64,000 nt of DNA from Streptomyces sp. CB01635. GTDB taxonomy: Bacteria > Actinomycetota > Actinomycetes > Streptomycetales > Streptomycetaceae. Made by a program: the position numbers and the translations under genes. Of the stretch, positions 17,297 to 26,561 are shown piece by piece. The notes below the pieces were generated by a model. It did no database searches, was not told where the DNA came from, and saw only the letters and a program-made list of their open reading frames with translations. Numbering within the stretch: the stretch's first letter is position 1; every line of letters starts with the position of its first letter. The stretch spans positions 62,001 through 126,000 of the forward strand of contig NZ_NNBL01000012.1 of the NCBI RefSeq assembly GCF_002803065.1. Reading direction: 5' to 3'.

Positions 17297-18127
17297 ATGC
17301 GGATCTCGACCACGATTTTCCTGACCGACGAGACCATCACGCCTGTGCGGCTCGCACGTGAGCTGGAGCAACGCGGGTTCGCCGGGCTGTATCTGCCCGA
17401 GCACACCCATATCCCGGTGGAGCGGGCGACGCAGTGGCCGGCCGGGGGCGAACTGCCCGCCGAGTACGGCCGCACCCTCGACCCGTTCGTCGCGCTCGGG
17501 CAGGCCGCCGCCGTCACCGAGCGGCTCGGGCTCGGCACCGGCATCACGCTGATCGCCCAGCACGACCCCATCGACCTGGCGAAGCAGATCGCCACCCTCG
17601 ACCACCTCTCCGGCGGCCGTTTCACGCTGGGCCTCGGCTTCGGCTGGAACGTCGAGGAGGCCGCCGACCACGGCGTCGAATGGCGCACGCGGCGCGAGCT
17701 CGGCCGGGAGCGCGTGGGCCTCATGCGGGCCCTGTGGGCGCAGGAACCGACCGCGTACGACGGTGAGTTCGGGGTGTCGGTGCGGGCCAGCCACGCCTAC
17801 CCGAAGCCGGCGGGCGGCGCGCCCCGCACGCTGATCGGGGGAGCGGCGGGCCCGAAGCTGTTCGCGCACATCACCGAGTACGCGGACGGCTGGCTGCCGA
17901 TCGGCGGGCGCGGCCTGACCGAGTCGATGCCCGTGCTGCGGGCCGGCTGGGAGGAGGCGGGCCGCGATCCGGCGGACCTGCACGTCGTCCCGTACGCGGT
18001 GCTGCCGAGCCCGGGCAAGCTCGCGCACTACGCGGAGCTCGGCATCGACGAGGTCGTCCTCCAACTGCCCCCGGCGGACGAGACCTCGGTCCTCAAGATC
18101 CTCGACGAGTACGAGCAGTACTTGTAG
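17297..18127 (+). CDS. LLM-class F420-dependent oxidoreductase (TIGR03619-like)
   Basis: A 276-residue luciferase-fold enzyme, the third in the window. GFAGLYLPEHTHIP (about 29-42), LGTGITLIAQHDPIDLAKQIATLDHLSGGR (about 77-106) and LGLGFGWNVEE are characteristic of actinobacterial F420-dependent LLM proteins. F420 use is inferred from the family and from fbiC, which follows on the same strand 136 bp downstream. The substrate is unknown. A hairpin overlapping its stop codon separates it from fbiC. Confidence 0.85.
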   Translation: MRISTTIFLTDETITPVRLARELEQRGFAGLYLPEHTHIPVERATQWPAGGELPAEYGRTLDPFVALGQAAAVTERLGLGTGITLIAQHDPIDLAKQIATLDHLSGGRFTLGLGFGWNVEEAADHGVEWRTRRELGRERVGLMRALWAQEPTAYDGEFGVSVRASHAYPKPAGGAPRTLIGGAAGPKLFAHITEYADGWLPIGGRGLTESMPVLRAGWEEAGRDPADLHVVPYAVLPSPGKLAHYAELGIDEVVLQLPPADETSVLKILDEYEQYL

Positions 18128-18152
18128 GCAGTGCCTGTGGGCAGTGCCTACA
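18123..18152 (+). terminator. Hairpin overlapping the LLM stop codon
   Basis: TGTAGGCA-G-TGCC-TGTG-GGCA-G-TGCCTACA folds into a stem of 8 plus 4 bp with one G/G mismatch. It includes the TAG stop codon of the upstream gene. It probably terminates or attenuates transcription before fbiC. Confidence 0.55.
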
Positions 18153-18262
18153 GGATCTGTCCAGGACGCGCGGCGGGCGCGGGTGAAACGTGTACGTCGC
18201 GTGATCCCGCGCACGTCAGCGCGGCGCAGACGTTGTCGGCGGGCGCTCGTATCCTCGGGAGC

Positions 18263-20845
18263 ATGAGTGATCCGGAGGCTGTACGACCCACTGCCAACGC
18301 GATGCGCCGCGCGTTGAAGCGGTCCCGCGACGGCGTTGCCCTCGACATGGCCGAGGCGGCGGTCCTGCTCCAGGCCCGCGGCGACGACCTGCGGGACCTG
18401 ACGGCGTCCGCCGCGCGCGTGCGCGATGCGGGCCTGAAGGCCGCGGGCCGTCCGGGCGTCATCACGTATTCGAAGAAGGTCTTCATCCCGCTGACCCGGC
18501 TGTGCCGGGACAAGTGCCACTACTGCACGTTCGTGACCGTCCCCGGGAAGCTGCGCCGGGACGGCCACGGGATGTACCTGTCGCCGGACGAGGTCCTCGA
18601 CATCGCCCGCCGCGGCGCCGAGATGGGCTGCAAGGAAGCCCTGTTCACGCTCGGCGACCGGCCCGAGGACCGCTGGCCCGAGGCCCGCGAGTGGCTGGAC
18701 GCGCACGGGTACGACGACACGCTCGCCTATGTGCGCGCCATGGCGATCCGCGTCCTTGAGGAGACGGGCCTGCTCCCGCACCTCAACCCCGGCGTCATGA
18801 CGTGGACCGACCTCCAGCGCCTCAAGCCGGTCGCGCCGTCCATGGGGATGATGCTGGAGACGACGGCGACGCGCCTGTGGTCCGAGCCGGGCGGCCCGCA
18901 CCACGGCTCGCCCGACAAGGAACCAGCTGTCCGGCTGCGGGTCCTGGAGGACGCGGGTCGGTCGAACGTCCCGTTCACCACCGGCGTCCTCATCGGCATC
19001 GGCGAGTCGTACGAGGAGCGGGCCGACTCGCTCTTCCAGCTGCGCCGTATCCAGCGCAGCTACCACGGCATCCAGGAAGTCATCGTCCAGAACTTCCGCG
19101 CCAAGCCGGACACGGCGATGCGCGGCATGCCGGACGCCGAGCTGGAGGAGCTGGCCGCGTGCATCGCGGTCGCCCGCCACGTCCTCGGCCCCTCCGCCCG
19201 CATCCAGGCCCCGCCGAACCTGGTCGACGAGGAGTACGCGCTCCTGATCGGCGCCGGAATCGACGACTGGGGCGGGGTGTCCCCGCTGACCCCGGACCAT
19301 GTGAATCCCGAGCGCCCCTGGCCGCACATCGACGAACTCGCCGCGAAGACCGGCGAGGCGGGCTTCGAACTGCGCGAACGCCTCACGATCTACCCGGAGT
19401 TCATCGAGCGCGGCGAACCGTGGCTCGACCCGCGCCTCCTTCCGCACGTAGGGGCCCTCGCCTCCGCCGACACGGGCCTCGCCGACGAGGGCGCGCGCCC
19501 CGAGGGCCTGCCCTGGCAGGAGCCCGACGAGGGCTTCACCGGCACCGGCCGCACGGACCTGCACCGCACCATCGACACGACGGGCCGCACGTCCGACCGG
19601 CGCGACGACTTCGACGACGTGTACGGCGACTGGGAGGCGCTGCGCGAGCAGGCCGCGCCCGGCATGGTCCCGCAGCGCATCGACAGCGATGTGCGCGCCG
19701 CGCTCGCGACGGCGGCCGACGACCCGACGAAGCTCACCGACGGCGAGGCACTCGCCCTGCTGCACGCGGACGGCCCGGCGCTCGACGCCCTCTGCGGCAT
19801 CGCGGACGACATCCGCAAGACGGTGAACGGCGACGACGTCACGTACATCGTCACCAGGAACATCAACTTCACGAACGTCTGCTACACCGGCTGCCGCTTC
19901 TGCGCCTTCGCGCAGCGCCGCACCGACGCGGACGCGTACACGCTCTCGCTCTCCCAGGTCGCCGACCGCGCCGAGCAGGCGTGGGACGTGGGCGCGGTCG
20001 AGGTGTGCATGCAGGGCGGCATCCACCCCGACCTGCCGGGCACGGCCTACTTCGACATCGCGAAGGCGGTGAAGGAGCGTGTCCCCGGCATGCATGTGCA
20101 CGCGTTCTCCCCGATGGAGGTGGTGAACGGCGCGACGCGCACGGGCATGTCGATCCGGGACTGGCTGACCGCGGCGAAGGAGGCCGGCCTCGACTCGATC
20201 CCCGGCACGGCCGCCGAGATCCTCGACGACGAGGTCCGCTGGGTCCTCACCAAGGGCAAGCTCCCCACGGCGACCTGGGTCGAGGTCATCAAGACGGCCC
20301 ACGAGCTGGGCATCCGCTCGTCGTCGACGATGATGTACGGGCATGTGGACCAGCCCCGCCACTGGCTCGGCCACTTCCGCACGCTCGCCGCTATCCAGCA
20401 GGAGACGGGGGGCTTCACGGAGTTCGTGACCCTCCCGTTCATCCACACCAACGCGCCGGTCTATCTGGCGGGCATCGCGCGCCCGGGCCCGACGACCCGG
20501 GACAACAGGGCCGTCACCGCCATGGCCCGCGTCCTCCTGCACCCCCACATCCCGAACATCCAGACGAGCTGGGTGAAGCTGGGCACGGAGGGCGCCGCGG
20601 AGATGCTGCGCTCGGGGGCGAACGACCTGGGCGGCACGCTGATGGAGGAGACCATCTCCCGTATGGCGGGATCCAGTTACGGCTCGTACCGCTCCATCAA
20701 GGACCTCATCACGATCGCGGAGGAAGCGGGCCGCCCGGCGAAGCCGCGCACGACGCTGTACGGGGAGGTCCCGGAGGAGCGGCAGCGCGCGGCGACGGCC
20801 TCGGACGGCCACCTGCCGGAACTGCTGCCGGTGCTGGGGGACTGA
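18263..20845 (+). CDS. fbiC: FO synthase, fused CofG/CofH radical SAM protein
   Basis: An 860-residue enzyme that makes FO (7,8-didemethyl-8-hydroxy-5-deazariboflavin), the chromophore of coenzyme F420, from tyrosine and 5-amino-6-ribitylaminouracil. It has two radical SAM halves, as in other actinobacterial FbiC proteins. The CofG half carries CRDKCHYC near residues 77-84, and the CofH half carries CYTGCRFC near 540-547; both fit C-x3-C-x2-C. The CofH half also shows MQGGIHP and TWVEVIKTAHELGI. ATG 18263 has GGGAG close upstream. It sits beside F420-type LLM oxidoreductase genes, and a strong terminator follows. Confidence 0.96.
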   Translation: MSDPEAVRPTANAMRRALKRSRDGVALDMAEAAVLLQARGDDLRDLTASAARVRDAGLKAAGRPGVITYSKKVFIPLTRLCRDKCHYCTFVTVPGKLRRDGHGMYLSPDEVLDIARRGAEMGCKEALFTLGDRPEDRWPEAREWLDAHGYDDTLAYVRAMAIRVLEETGLLPHLNPGVMTWTDLQRLKPVAPSMGMMLETTATRLWSEPGGPHHGSPDKEPAVRLRVLEDAGRSNVPFTTGVLIGIGESYEERADSLFQLRRIQRSYHGIQEVIVQNFRAKPDTAMRGMPDAELEELAACIAVARHVLGPSARIQAPPNLVDEEYALLIGAGIDDWGGVSPLTPDHVNPERPWPHIDELAAKTGEAGFELRERLTIYPEFIERGEPWLDPRLLPHVGALASADTGLADEGARPEGLPWQEPDEGFTGTGRTDLHRTIDTTGRTSDRRDDFDDVYGDWEALREQAAPGMVPQRIDSDVRAALATAADDPTKLTDGEALALLHADGPALDALCGIADDIRKTVNGDDVTYIVTRNINFTNVCYTGCRFCAFAQRRTDADAYTLSLSQVADRAEQAWDVGAVEVCMQGGIHPDLPGTAYFDIAKAVKERVPGMHVHAFSPMEVVNGATRTGMSIRDWLTAAKEAGLDSIPGTAAEILDDEVRWVLTKGKLPTATWVEVIKTAHELGIRSSSTMMYGHVDQPRHWLGHFRTLAAIQQETGGFTEFVTLPFIHTNAPVYLAGIARPGPTTRDNRAVTAMARVLLHPHIPNIQTSWVKLGTEGAAEMLRSGANDLGGTLMEETISRMAGSSYGSYRSIKDLITIAEEAGRPAKPRTTLYGEVPEERQRAATASDGHLPELLPVLGD

Positions 20846-20859
20846 GCGGGGCTTCTTGT

Positions 20860-20911
20860 GCGGGAGGGGGTGCGGAACCCGCGGGCTCTTGGGTTCCGCA
20901 CCCCCTCCCGC
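20860..20911. terminator. Strong bidirectional terminator
   Basis: A perfect 21-bp stem (20860-20880 pairing with 20891-20911, core GGAGGGGGTGCGGAACCC) with a 10-base loop lies between the convergent fbiC and FG-GAP genes. Confidence 0.9.
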
Positions 20912-20917
20912 TGTCGT

Positions 20918-22357
20918 TTACCGTGCGCCGAGGTCCTGCCCCAGCTGGGCGTTCTTCTCGGGGACATGGACGGCGGCGGCGCCGAACGACGTGATGCCGC
21001 TCGTGGTGAGCCCGCCGGTGGCCCCGCGCAGCACCCACGCGGCGCCGGAGTCCGTGTACGTGCCGTCCTCCAGGGGAGCGGCGGCGGTCAGGTCGGCCTT
21101 GCCGTCGCCGTTCAGGTCGGACAGGACGACCTGCTGGCCGAAGCCGTCGCCGGTCTCCGAGGCGCCGGGCACGGCGGTCGTGGACTGGTTGAAGGCCTGC
21201 GAGCCCGTGCCGGACAGGCCACCGCGGCCGCCCTTGAGCAGGACGACGCTGCCGGCGTCCTTGATGGCTTCGATGGCCTCGCCGGGCACGCCGACGGCGA
21301 TGTCCGCGAAGCCGTCGCCGTTCACGTCACCGGCGGAGATGTCGGTGCCGAACATGTCGCCGCTCTCGCCGACCCCGGGCACGCCGGACGTGTCCTGCGT
21401 GATGGTCTTCGTGCGGGTCGTGGAGGGTCCGTTCGCGGTCCCGTACATGACGAGGACGGTGCCCTTCTCGTACGGGATGTCCTCGTAGTTGTCGCCGATG
21501 TCGTGGACGACGAGGTCGCCGTACCCGTCACCGTCGACGTCACCGACGGCACCGCGGAACGACGAGGTCAGCGACTTCGCGGTGTGCGAGACGCCGTCCT
21601 TCCCGCCCTTCCAGAACTTGCTGGCGTACGCCATCTCCTCGAAGCCGTGGCTCGTCACGATGTCGTCGGCGCCGTCCCCGGTCATGTCGCCGACGACGAT
21701 GTCGGCGGGGCCGAAGGTCTGGCTGGTGACGATGGAGTCCTGGCTCGCCGGCTTGCCGCTCGCGCGGTCGAAGGGGCCGTAGGAGATGGTCATCCCGGCG
21801 TCGTCGTCGTCCGGGTCGTCGCTGCGCGGGTAGTCGTCGGTGACGAGGTCGCGGTGCCCGTCGCCGTTGAAGTCGCCGACGGCGAACATCCCGGTCGACG
21901 TGGGCAGCGCGACACTGCCCTGCCCGCTCAGCCCGGCGGCCGAACCCCACAGCACGACGCTCGGCGAGCCGCCGAGCCCGGCGACGACCAGGTCGGTGTA
22001 CGAGTCCCCGTCGAGGTCGCCGCTGGTGACGCGCTCCCCGAAGTAGCCGCCCTCCTCGGCGGCCCCGGGTATCCCGGTGGTGGAGCGGGTGAAGACCTTG
22101 GAGTTTGCGATGTCCGGCCCGTTCTTCCCGCCGTAGACCACGGAGACGGCCCCGGCGGTCTCCTTCCCGGACACGGTCGCGCCCGGCGCCCCGAGCACGA
22201 GGTCCCCGTACCCGTCGTGGTTGAAGTCCGTGGCGGGGACGCGAGGCGGAACGGGTGTGGCAGCGGCGGCGGTACCGGCGGCGGACGCGAGTCCGAGCGG
22301 CACGGCCAGCGCGGTGACGGCAAGGGCTGTGACGAGAGTGCGGCGCACTGTTCCCAT
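20918..22357 (-). CDS. Secreted FG-GAP/VCBS repeat protein (integrin-alpha-like)
   Basis: A 479-residue exported protein. Residues 1-33 form a Sec-type signal peptide (MGTVRRTLVTALAVTALAVP, cleavage after an alanine-rich end). The rest is about seven FG-GAP beta-propeller blades, each with a calcium-binding D-x-D-G-D loop (DFNHDGYGDL, DLDGDSYTDL, DFNGDGHRDL, DMTGDGADDI, DVDGDGYGDL, DVNGDGFADI, DLNGDGKADL). Such propellers bind ligands or cell-surface partners and are common in Streptomyces secretomes. No enzymatic domain is visible. It is transcribed alone and diverges from the large ATPase at 22545. Confidence 0.88.
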   Translation of the reverse strand: MGTVRRTLVTALAVTALAVPLGLASAAGTAAAATPVPPRVPATDFNHDGYGDLVLGAPGATVSGKETAGAVSVVYGGKNGPDIANSKVFTRSTTGIPGAAEEGGYFGERVTSGDLDGDSYTDLVVAGLGGSPSVVLWGSAAGLSGQGSVALPTSTGMFAVGDFNGDGHRDLVTDDYPRSDDPDDDDAGMTISYGPFDRASGKPASQDSIVTSQTFGPADIVVGDMTGDGADDIVTSHGFEEMAYASKFWKGGKDGVSHTAKSLTSSFRGAVGDVDGDGYGDLVVHDIGDNYEDIPYEKGTVLVMYGTANGPSTTRTKTITQDTSGVPGVGESGDMFGTDISAGDVNGDGFADIAVGVPGEAIEAIKDAGSVVLLKGGRGGLSGTGSQAFNQSTTAVPGASETGDGFGQQVVLSDLNGDGKADLTAAAPLEDGTYTDSGAAWVLRGATGGLTTSGITSFGAAAVHVPEKNAQLGQDLGAR

Positions 22358-22544
22358 CCTTCTTGGTGTCCTGTGGGGGTGTTCCTGGTTACGTGAAGAA
22401 AGACAGGCCACCCAAGGAAAACGTTGTACGCGCCCCGGAGTGCGTACGTCCCAAGCCTGTAACAGCGCGTGGGCAGGCCCTCGTTCGGGACGTGCGGCAC
22501 ACTGAAGGGCAGGGATCTGGCGGTGACGGGGAGGGGTGTGCGCC

Positions 22545-25500
22545 GTGGGCGCTTCAAGGCCGTCGATGCAGGAGTTGATACGTCGACGCAGGCGCGCGGG
22601 GTTCGTGGGCCGACGTGACGAACTCACCGCGTTCCGGGGCAACTTCGAGATACCGGTGGACGACGAGCGGCATCGGTTCCTGTTCCATGTCCACGGCAAC
22701 GCCGGGGTCGGCAAGACCTTCCTGGTGCGGGAACTCGAGCAGGTGGCGCGCGAGCGCGGCGCGCTGACGGCGTACGTCGACGAGGCGGTGGGCAGCGTTC
22801 CGGAGGCTCTGGCGGCGCTCGGCTCACAGTTCGCCGCGCAGGGTCACCGCCTCAAGGACCTCGACCGGCGGCTTGCCGCACACCGGGAGCACCGTCACGA
22901 GGCCGAGTCGGCGTCCGCTGCGGCCCTGGTTCCGGAGCAGTCCGAGCCCGCCTCGCCCTCGGCAGGCAGCATGGCAGTGGCACGGGCGGGCCTGGTGGGT
23001 CTCGGACTCGTGCCGGGCGTCGGAGCATTCGCCGGGGCCGTGGACCCCGCCCCGCTCGCACGTGGAGCAGACCGGCTGAAGGCGGGCCTCAGCGCTCGGC
23101 TGGGCAGCCAGGAGGACGCGCAACTGGTCCTGGCGCCGGAGAAGTCCCTGACCCCGGTCCTGCTCACCGAGCTGGCACACATCGCCGCTTCCGTGCCGTG
23201 GGTCGTGCTGTTCTTCGACACGTACGAGCGGACCGGGCCGTTCCTGGACGGGTGGCTGCGGGATGTGATGACGACGGAGCGGTACGGGACGCTTCCCGCG
23301 AACGTCGTGGTGACCACCGCCGGCCAGCGTGACTTCGATGCGTCGCGATGGGGCGGCTACGCCGATTACGTGGGGAACATCCCGCTCGAACCCTTCACGG
23401 AGGCCGAGTCGCGCGGCCTGCTCGCGGACAAGGGAGTGGTCGCCGAGCCTGTCGTCGAAGAGGTGCTGCGGCTGACGGGCGGCCTCCCCGTCCTGGTCTC
23501 CACCCTGGCCGAGAGCCGGCCCGCCGACCCTGACGACGTCGGCGACCCGAGCCCCACGGCCGTCGAGCGGTTCCTGAAGTGGGAACAGGACGAAGTGCGG
23601 CGCGCCGTCGCCCTCGCCTGTGCTCTGCCACGCCGCCTCGACGCGGACGTCTTCCGGGCCGCCGTGGGGTGCCCGGACGACGACGCCGCGACGCTGTACG
23701 GATGGCTGCGCGGGCTGGCGTTCGTCAGCGACCGCGGCGACCGGGTCCAGTACCACGGGGTGGTGCGCTCGCAGATGCTGCGGTTGCAGCGCCATCAGTC
23801 GCCGCGGGACTGGGCGGACCGGCAGACGCGGCTCGCGGAGACGTTCGGCGCTTGGCGGGCGGAGGCGGAGGCGGGACTGTCCGGGTCCGACGCGTGGTCG
23901 GCGAGGAGCTGGCGCGAGCTGCGCCTCGCCCAGTCGTACCACCTGCTGTGCGCGGGCCCCCGCACCGCGCTGCCCGGCGTCCTGCGGGAGGCCGTCGACG
24001 CGATCGACGAGGGGGAGTCCGTCGGACGGGCCTGGGCGCAGATGATCGCGGAGGCGGGGGACGACGCGGGCGCGGACACCGTGGCCCAGTGGGGGCGTGA
24101 CCTGCTCAGCGCCCTGGAAGCGGGAGGGACCGTCGCGGCTCTGGGGCTGCTCCTCGACCGGGCGGCGCAGGACCCCCGGACAAGGGCGCTCATCCGGACG
24201 GTACGGGGCCGGGACCTGCGCCACGAGAGGCAGCTCGAGCGCGCGGTGGCCGAGTACGACCACGCCATCGGGCTGGACGCCGAGCAGGCGAGGGCGTACT
24301 ACGGCCGTGGCTACACCCGACTCATGCAGGGCCGCGCCGAGGACGGCCTCGTCGATCTGGACCGGGCGGTGGAACTCGCTCCGGGCGACGCCGACTTCCT
24401 GATCGGGCGAGCGGAGGCACACTGGGTCCTGGACCACCTCCAAGAGGCGCTGGCGGACGCCGACCGCGCCCTGGAACTCGGCGCGGACGGGTACGAGGCC
24501 TTGGTGATCAAGGGGCTTTCCCTGTACGACCTGGAGCGCGGTGACGAGGCCCTCGACGTGCTCAACCGGGCCATCGCCATGGAGCCGACCGACTCGCGGG
24601 CTCTGACGTACCGGGCCAAGGTGTGGCGGGACCGGGGCGACGACACGCGGCACTGGGAGGACCTGGACCGCGCGCTGAGCGTGAGCCCGGACGACACCTG
24701 GGTGGCTCTCCAGCGCGGCGAACACCTGCGCCTCGCCGGCCGCTACCCGGAAGCTCTCGCGGAGTTCGACCGGGCCCTGAGTATCGACGACGCGTACGCC
24801 GCCGCCCATGCGAGCCGGGGCGTGACCCATCACGTGACGGACCACGACGAACTGGCCCTGCGCGACCTGGACCGGGCGATCGAACTCAGCCCGGACTACG
24901 GGTGGGCGCTGGTGCAGCGGGCCGGGGTGAGGAACGCGCGCGACGAGACGGCGCAGGCCCTGGCGGATCTCGACCGCGCGGTGGAGATCCAGCCGGACAA
25001 CGCCTGGTACCGCAGGGAAAGGGCGGAGACCCTTCGCCAGGAAGGCCGGTACGAGGAGGCGCTGGCCGACTTCGACGTGGCTCTCGGCCTGGACGGTACG
25101 GACGAGGTCACGCATGCCCGCCGGGGAGTGACCCTCAGGAGCCTCGACCGCACCGCGGAGGCGCTTACGGCTCTCGACCGGGCCCTCGAACTCGACGCCG
25201 ACTACGTATGGGCACTGGTCCACCGGGCGAAGACATCGCACCGCCTGGACGCACCGGACCGCGCGATGGCAGACCTGGACCGCGCGAAGGAACTGGGGCC
25301 GGATCTGGCCTGGGTGGCCGTCGAGCGCGGCGAGGTCCTGCGCATGACCCGGCGGTACGTGGAGGCTCTCGCCGAATTCGACCGGGCGATCGGACTGGAC
25401 GCGGAGTACGCGCAGGCCCACGCGTGTCGAGGCATGACCCTCTACCGGCTCGACCGTGACGACGAGGCGCTGGCCGCGCTGAGCAGATCCCTGGAGCTGG

Positions 25501-26267
25501 ACCCGGACTACGCCTGGGCGTGGGCGCAGCGAGCCGAGGTGCACCGGTATCTGCGTGACTTCCCACGGGCCCTCTCGGACGCCGATCGGGCGGTCGAGCT
25601 CGACCCGTCGTCCGCCTCGTATCTCGACATTCGCATCAACGTGTCGCTTGCCGTGGGCCGCCTGGACCAGGCCTGGGCGGATCTCGCCCGGCACTTGGAG
25701 CTGGGCGGAGACCGGGGGCAGAACCATCTCGCTCGCGCCGTGATCCATCTGTACCAGGGGCATGCGGAGCAGACTCTGGCGGAGCTGGGGCAGCGGGGAG
25801 AGGGCGGCGACGGGACGGACGGCCCCGCACTTCAGGTCGAGGTCTACGCGCTGCGCCTGCTCGGGAACGTGGCCGCGGCACGGCGAGTGGCGACGCGGCT
25901 GCGCACACAGGACGTCGTGGCCGGAAGCATAGAACTCGCCCTCACCGCCGGCGTCGGTGACGGGCACGCGGCGGAAGCGTCGTGGCGGGACGCCGAGCAG
26001 CTTGCGGCGGTCCCGGAACTCTCCACGCGCGCGAAGGATCAGAGCCTTCTGTTGCTCAGTTCCGCGGCTCTCGCCGACTGGCCTGCCCTGGACAGCCGGC
26101 TCGCCGAGCTGTTGGCCTCCGGCGCGGCCTGGGACGATCTCACCGAGATCGCACTCGCCCTGACGGAGCTCCTCAACAGTCCAGGCGCGGACCGCACCCG
26201 CCTCGCCCCCCGTCTGGCACGGGTCGCGGCAGCAAGGGACGCCGTTCAGGAACGGTATGCGGCGTAA
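22545..26267 (+). CDS. Large P-loop (STAND-like) ATPase with TPR array
   Basis: A 1,240-residue protein. An N-terminal ATPase carries Walker A GNAGVGKTFLV near residues 50-60 and a probable Walker B WVVLFFDTYERTGP near 223. A winged-helix-like section (about 340-450) precedes at least 14 TPR-like repeats (about 530-1090) with recurring ALADLDRAVEL-type helices. This is the plan of STAND signal-transduction ATPases, where the TPR region senses a ligand or partner, but no recognisable effector domain is present at either end. GTG 22545 has GGGGAGGGG 8 bases upstream; ATG 22566 is an alternative. The function is unknown. It is monocistronic and ends at a strong terminator. Confidence 0.75.
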   Translation: MGASRPSMQELIRRRRRAGFVGRRDELTAFRGNFEIPVDDERHRFLFHVHGNAGVGKTFLVRELEQVARERGALTAYVDEAVGSVPEALAALGSQFAAQGHRLKDLDRRLAAHREHRHEAESASAAALVPEQSEPASPSAGSMAVARAGLVGLGLVPGVGAFAGAVDPAPLARGADRLKAGLSARLGSQEDAQLVLAPEKSLTPVLLTELAHIAASVPWVVLFFDTYERTGPFLDGWLRDVMTTERYGTLPANVVVTTAGQRDFDASRWGGYADYVGNIPLEPFTEAESRGLLADKGVVAEPVVEEVLRLTGGLPVLVSTLAESRPADPDDVGDPSPTAVERFLKWEQDEVRRAVALACALPRRLDADVFRAAVGCPDDDAATLYGWLRGLAFVSDRGDRVQYHGVVRSQMLRLQRHQSPRDWADRQTRLAETFGAWRAEAEAGLSGSDAWSARSWRELRLAQSYHLLCAGPRTALPGVLREAVDAIDEGESVGRAWAQMIAEAGDDAGADTVAQWGRDLLSALEAGGTVAALGLLLDRAAQDPRTRALIRTVRGRDLRHERQLERAVAEYDHAIGLDAEQARAYYGRGYTRLMQGRAEDGLVDLDRAVELAPGDADFLIGRAEAHWVLDHLQEALADADRALELGADGYEALVIKGLSLYDLERGDEALDVLNRAIAMEPTDSRALTYRAKVWRDRGDDTRHWEDLDRALSVSPDDTWVALQRGEHLRLAGRYPEALAEFDRALSIDDAYAAAHASRGVTHHVTDHDELALRDLDRAIELSPDYGWALVQRAGVRNARDETAQALADLDRAVEIQPDNAWYRRERAETLRQEGRYEEALADFDVALGLDGTDEVTHARRGVTLRSLDRTAEALTALDRALELDADYVWALVHRAKTSHRLDAPDRAMADLDRAKELGPDLAWVAVERGEVLRMTRRYVEALAEFDRAIGLDAEYAQAHACRGMTLYRLDRDDEALAALSRSLELDPDYAWAWAQRAEVHRYLRDFPRALSDADRAVELDPSSASYLDIRINVSLAVGRLDQAWADLARHLELGGDRGQNHLARAVIHLYQGHAEQTLAELGQRGEGGDGTDGPALQVEVYALRLLGNVAAARRVATRLRTQDVVAGSIELALTAGVGDGHAAEASWRDAEQLAAVPELSTRAKDQSLLLLSSAALADWPALDSRLAELLASGAAWDDLTEIALALTELLNSPGADRTRLAPRLARVAAARDAVQERYAA

Positions 26268-26501
26268 GCGATGGATCCCCGCCAGGAGCTGTCGGAGAAG
26301 GCCAGTTGAGGGCCTCGCCGGTTCTTGGAGTCACGGACGTGGACGGTGCCGCTGCGACCGGGCCTTCCGCTCCGCAGAACCGGGGAAGTGCAGGGACTCC
26401 TCCCCGGCTGTGGCTGCGTGCGGGTAAGGGGAGATGCATCGCCATGAACGGCCCCGTCCCAGCACCGCCCTGCCGCCTGCCGTGAGGGTCGGTCGCCCCT
26501 T

Positions 26502-26542
26502 CGCCGAGGAGGGCGGTCCCCGCGAGTTCGCCCTCCTCGGCG
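26502..26542. terminator. Bidirectional terminator
   Basis: A perfect 14-bp stem (CGCCGAGGAGGGCG with its complement) and a 13-base loop lie between convergent genes. The rest of the 294-bp gap (26268-26561) shows no gene. Confidence 0.85.
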
Positions 26543-26561
26543 GACGCCGCCGGGAAACCCG

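Noticed and set aside
17234..20812. A 1,192-codon minus-strand open frame
   Set aside because: It lies opposite fbiC and an LLM gene. High GC leaves the antisense frame open; the translation is Arg/Gly/Val-rich with no domain, while the plus strand has clear radical SAM motifs.
22824..25967. A 1,047-codon minus-strand open frame
   Set aside because: Antisense to the P-loop/TPR gene. No recognisable motif, and the repeats are mirror images of the TPR coding sequence.
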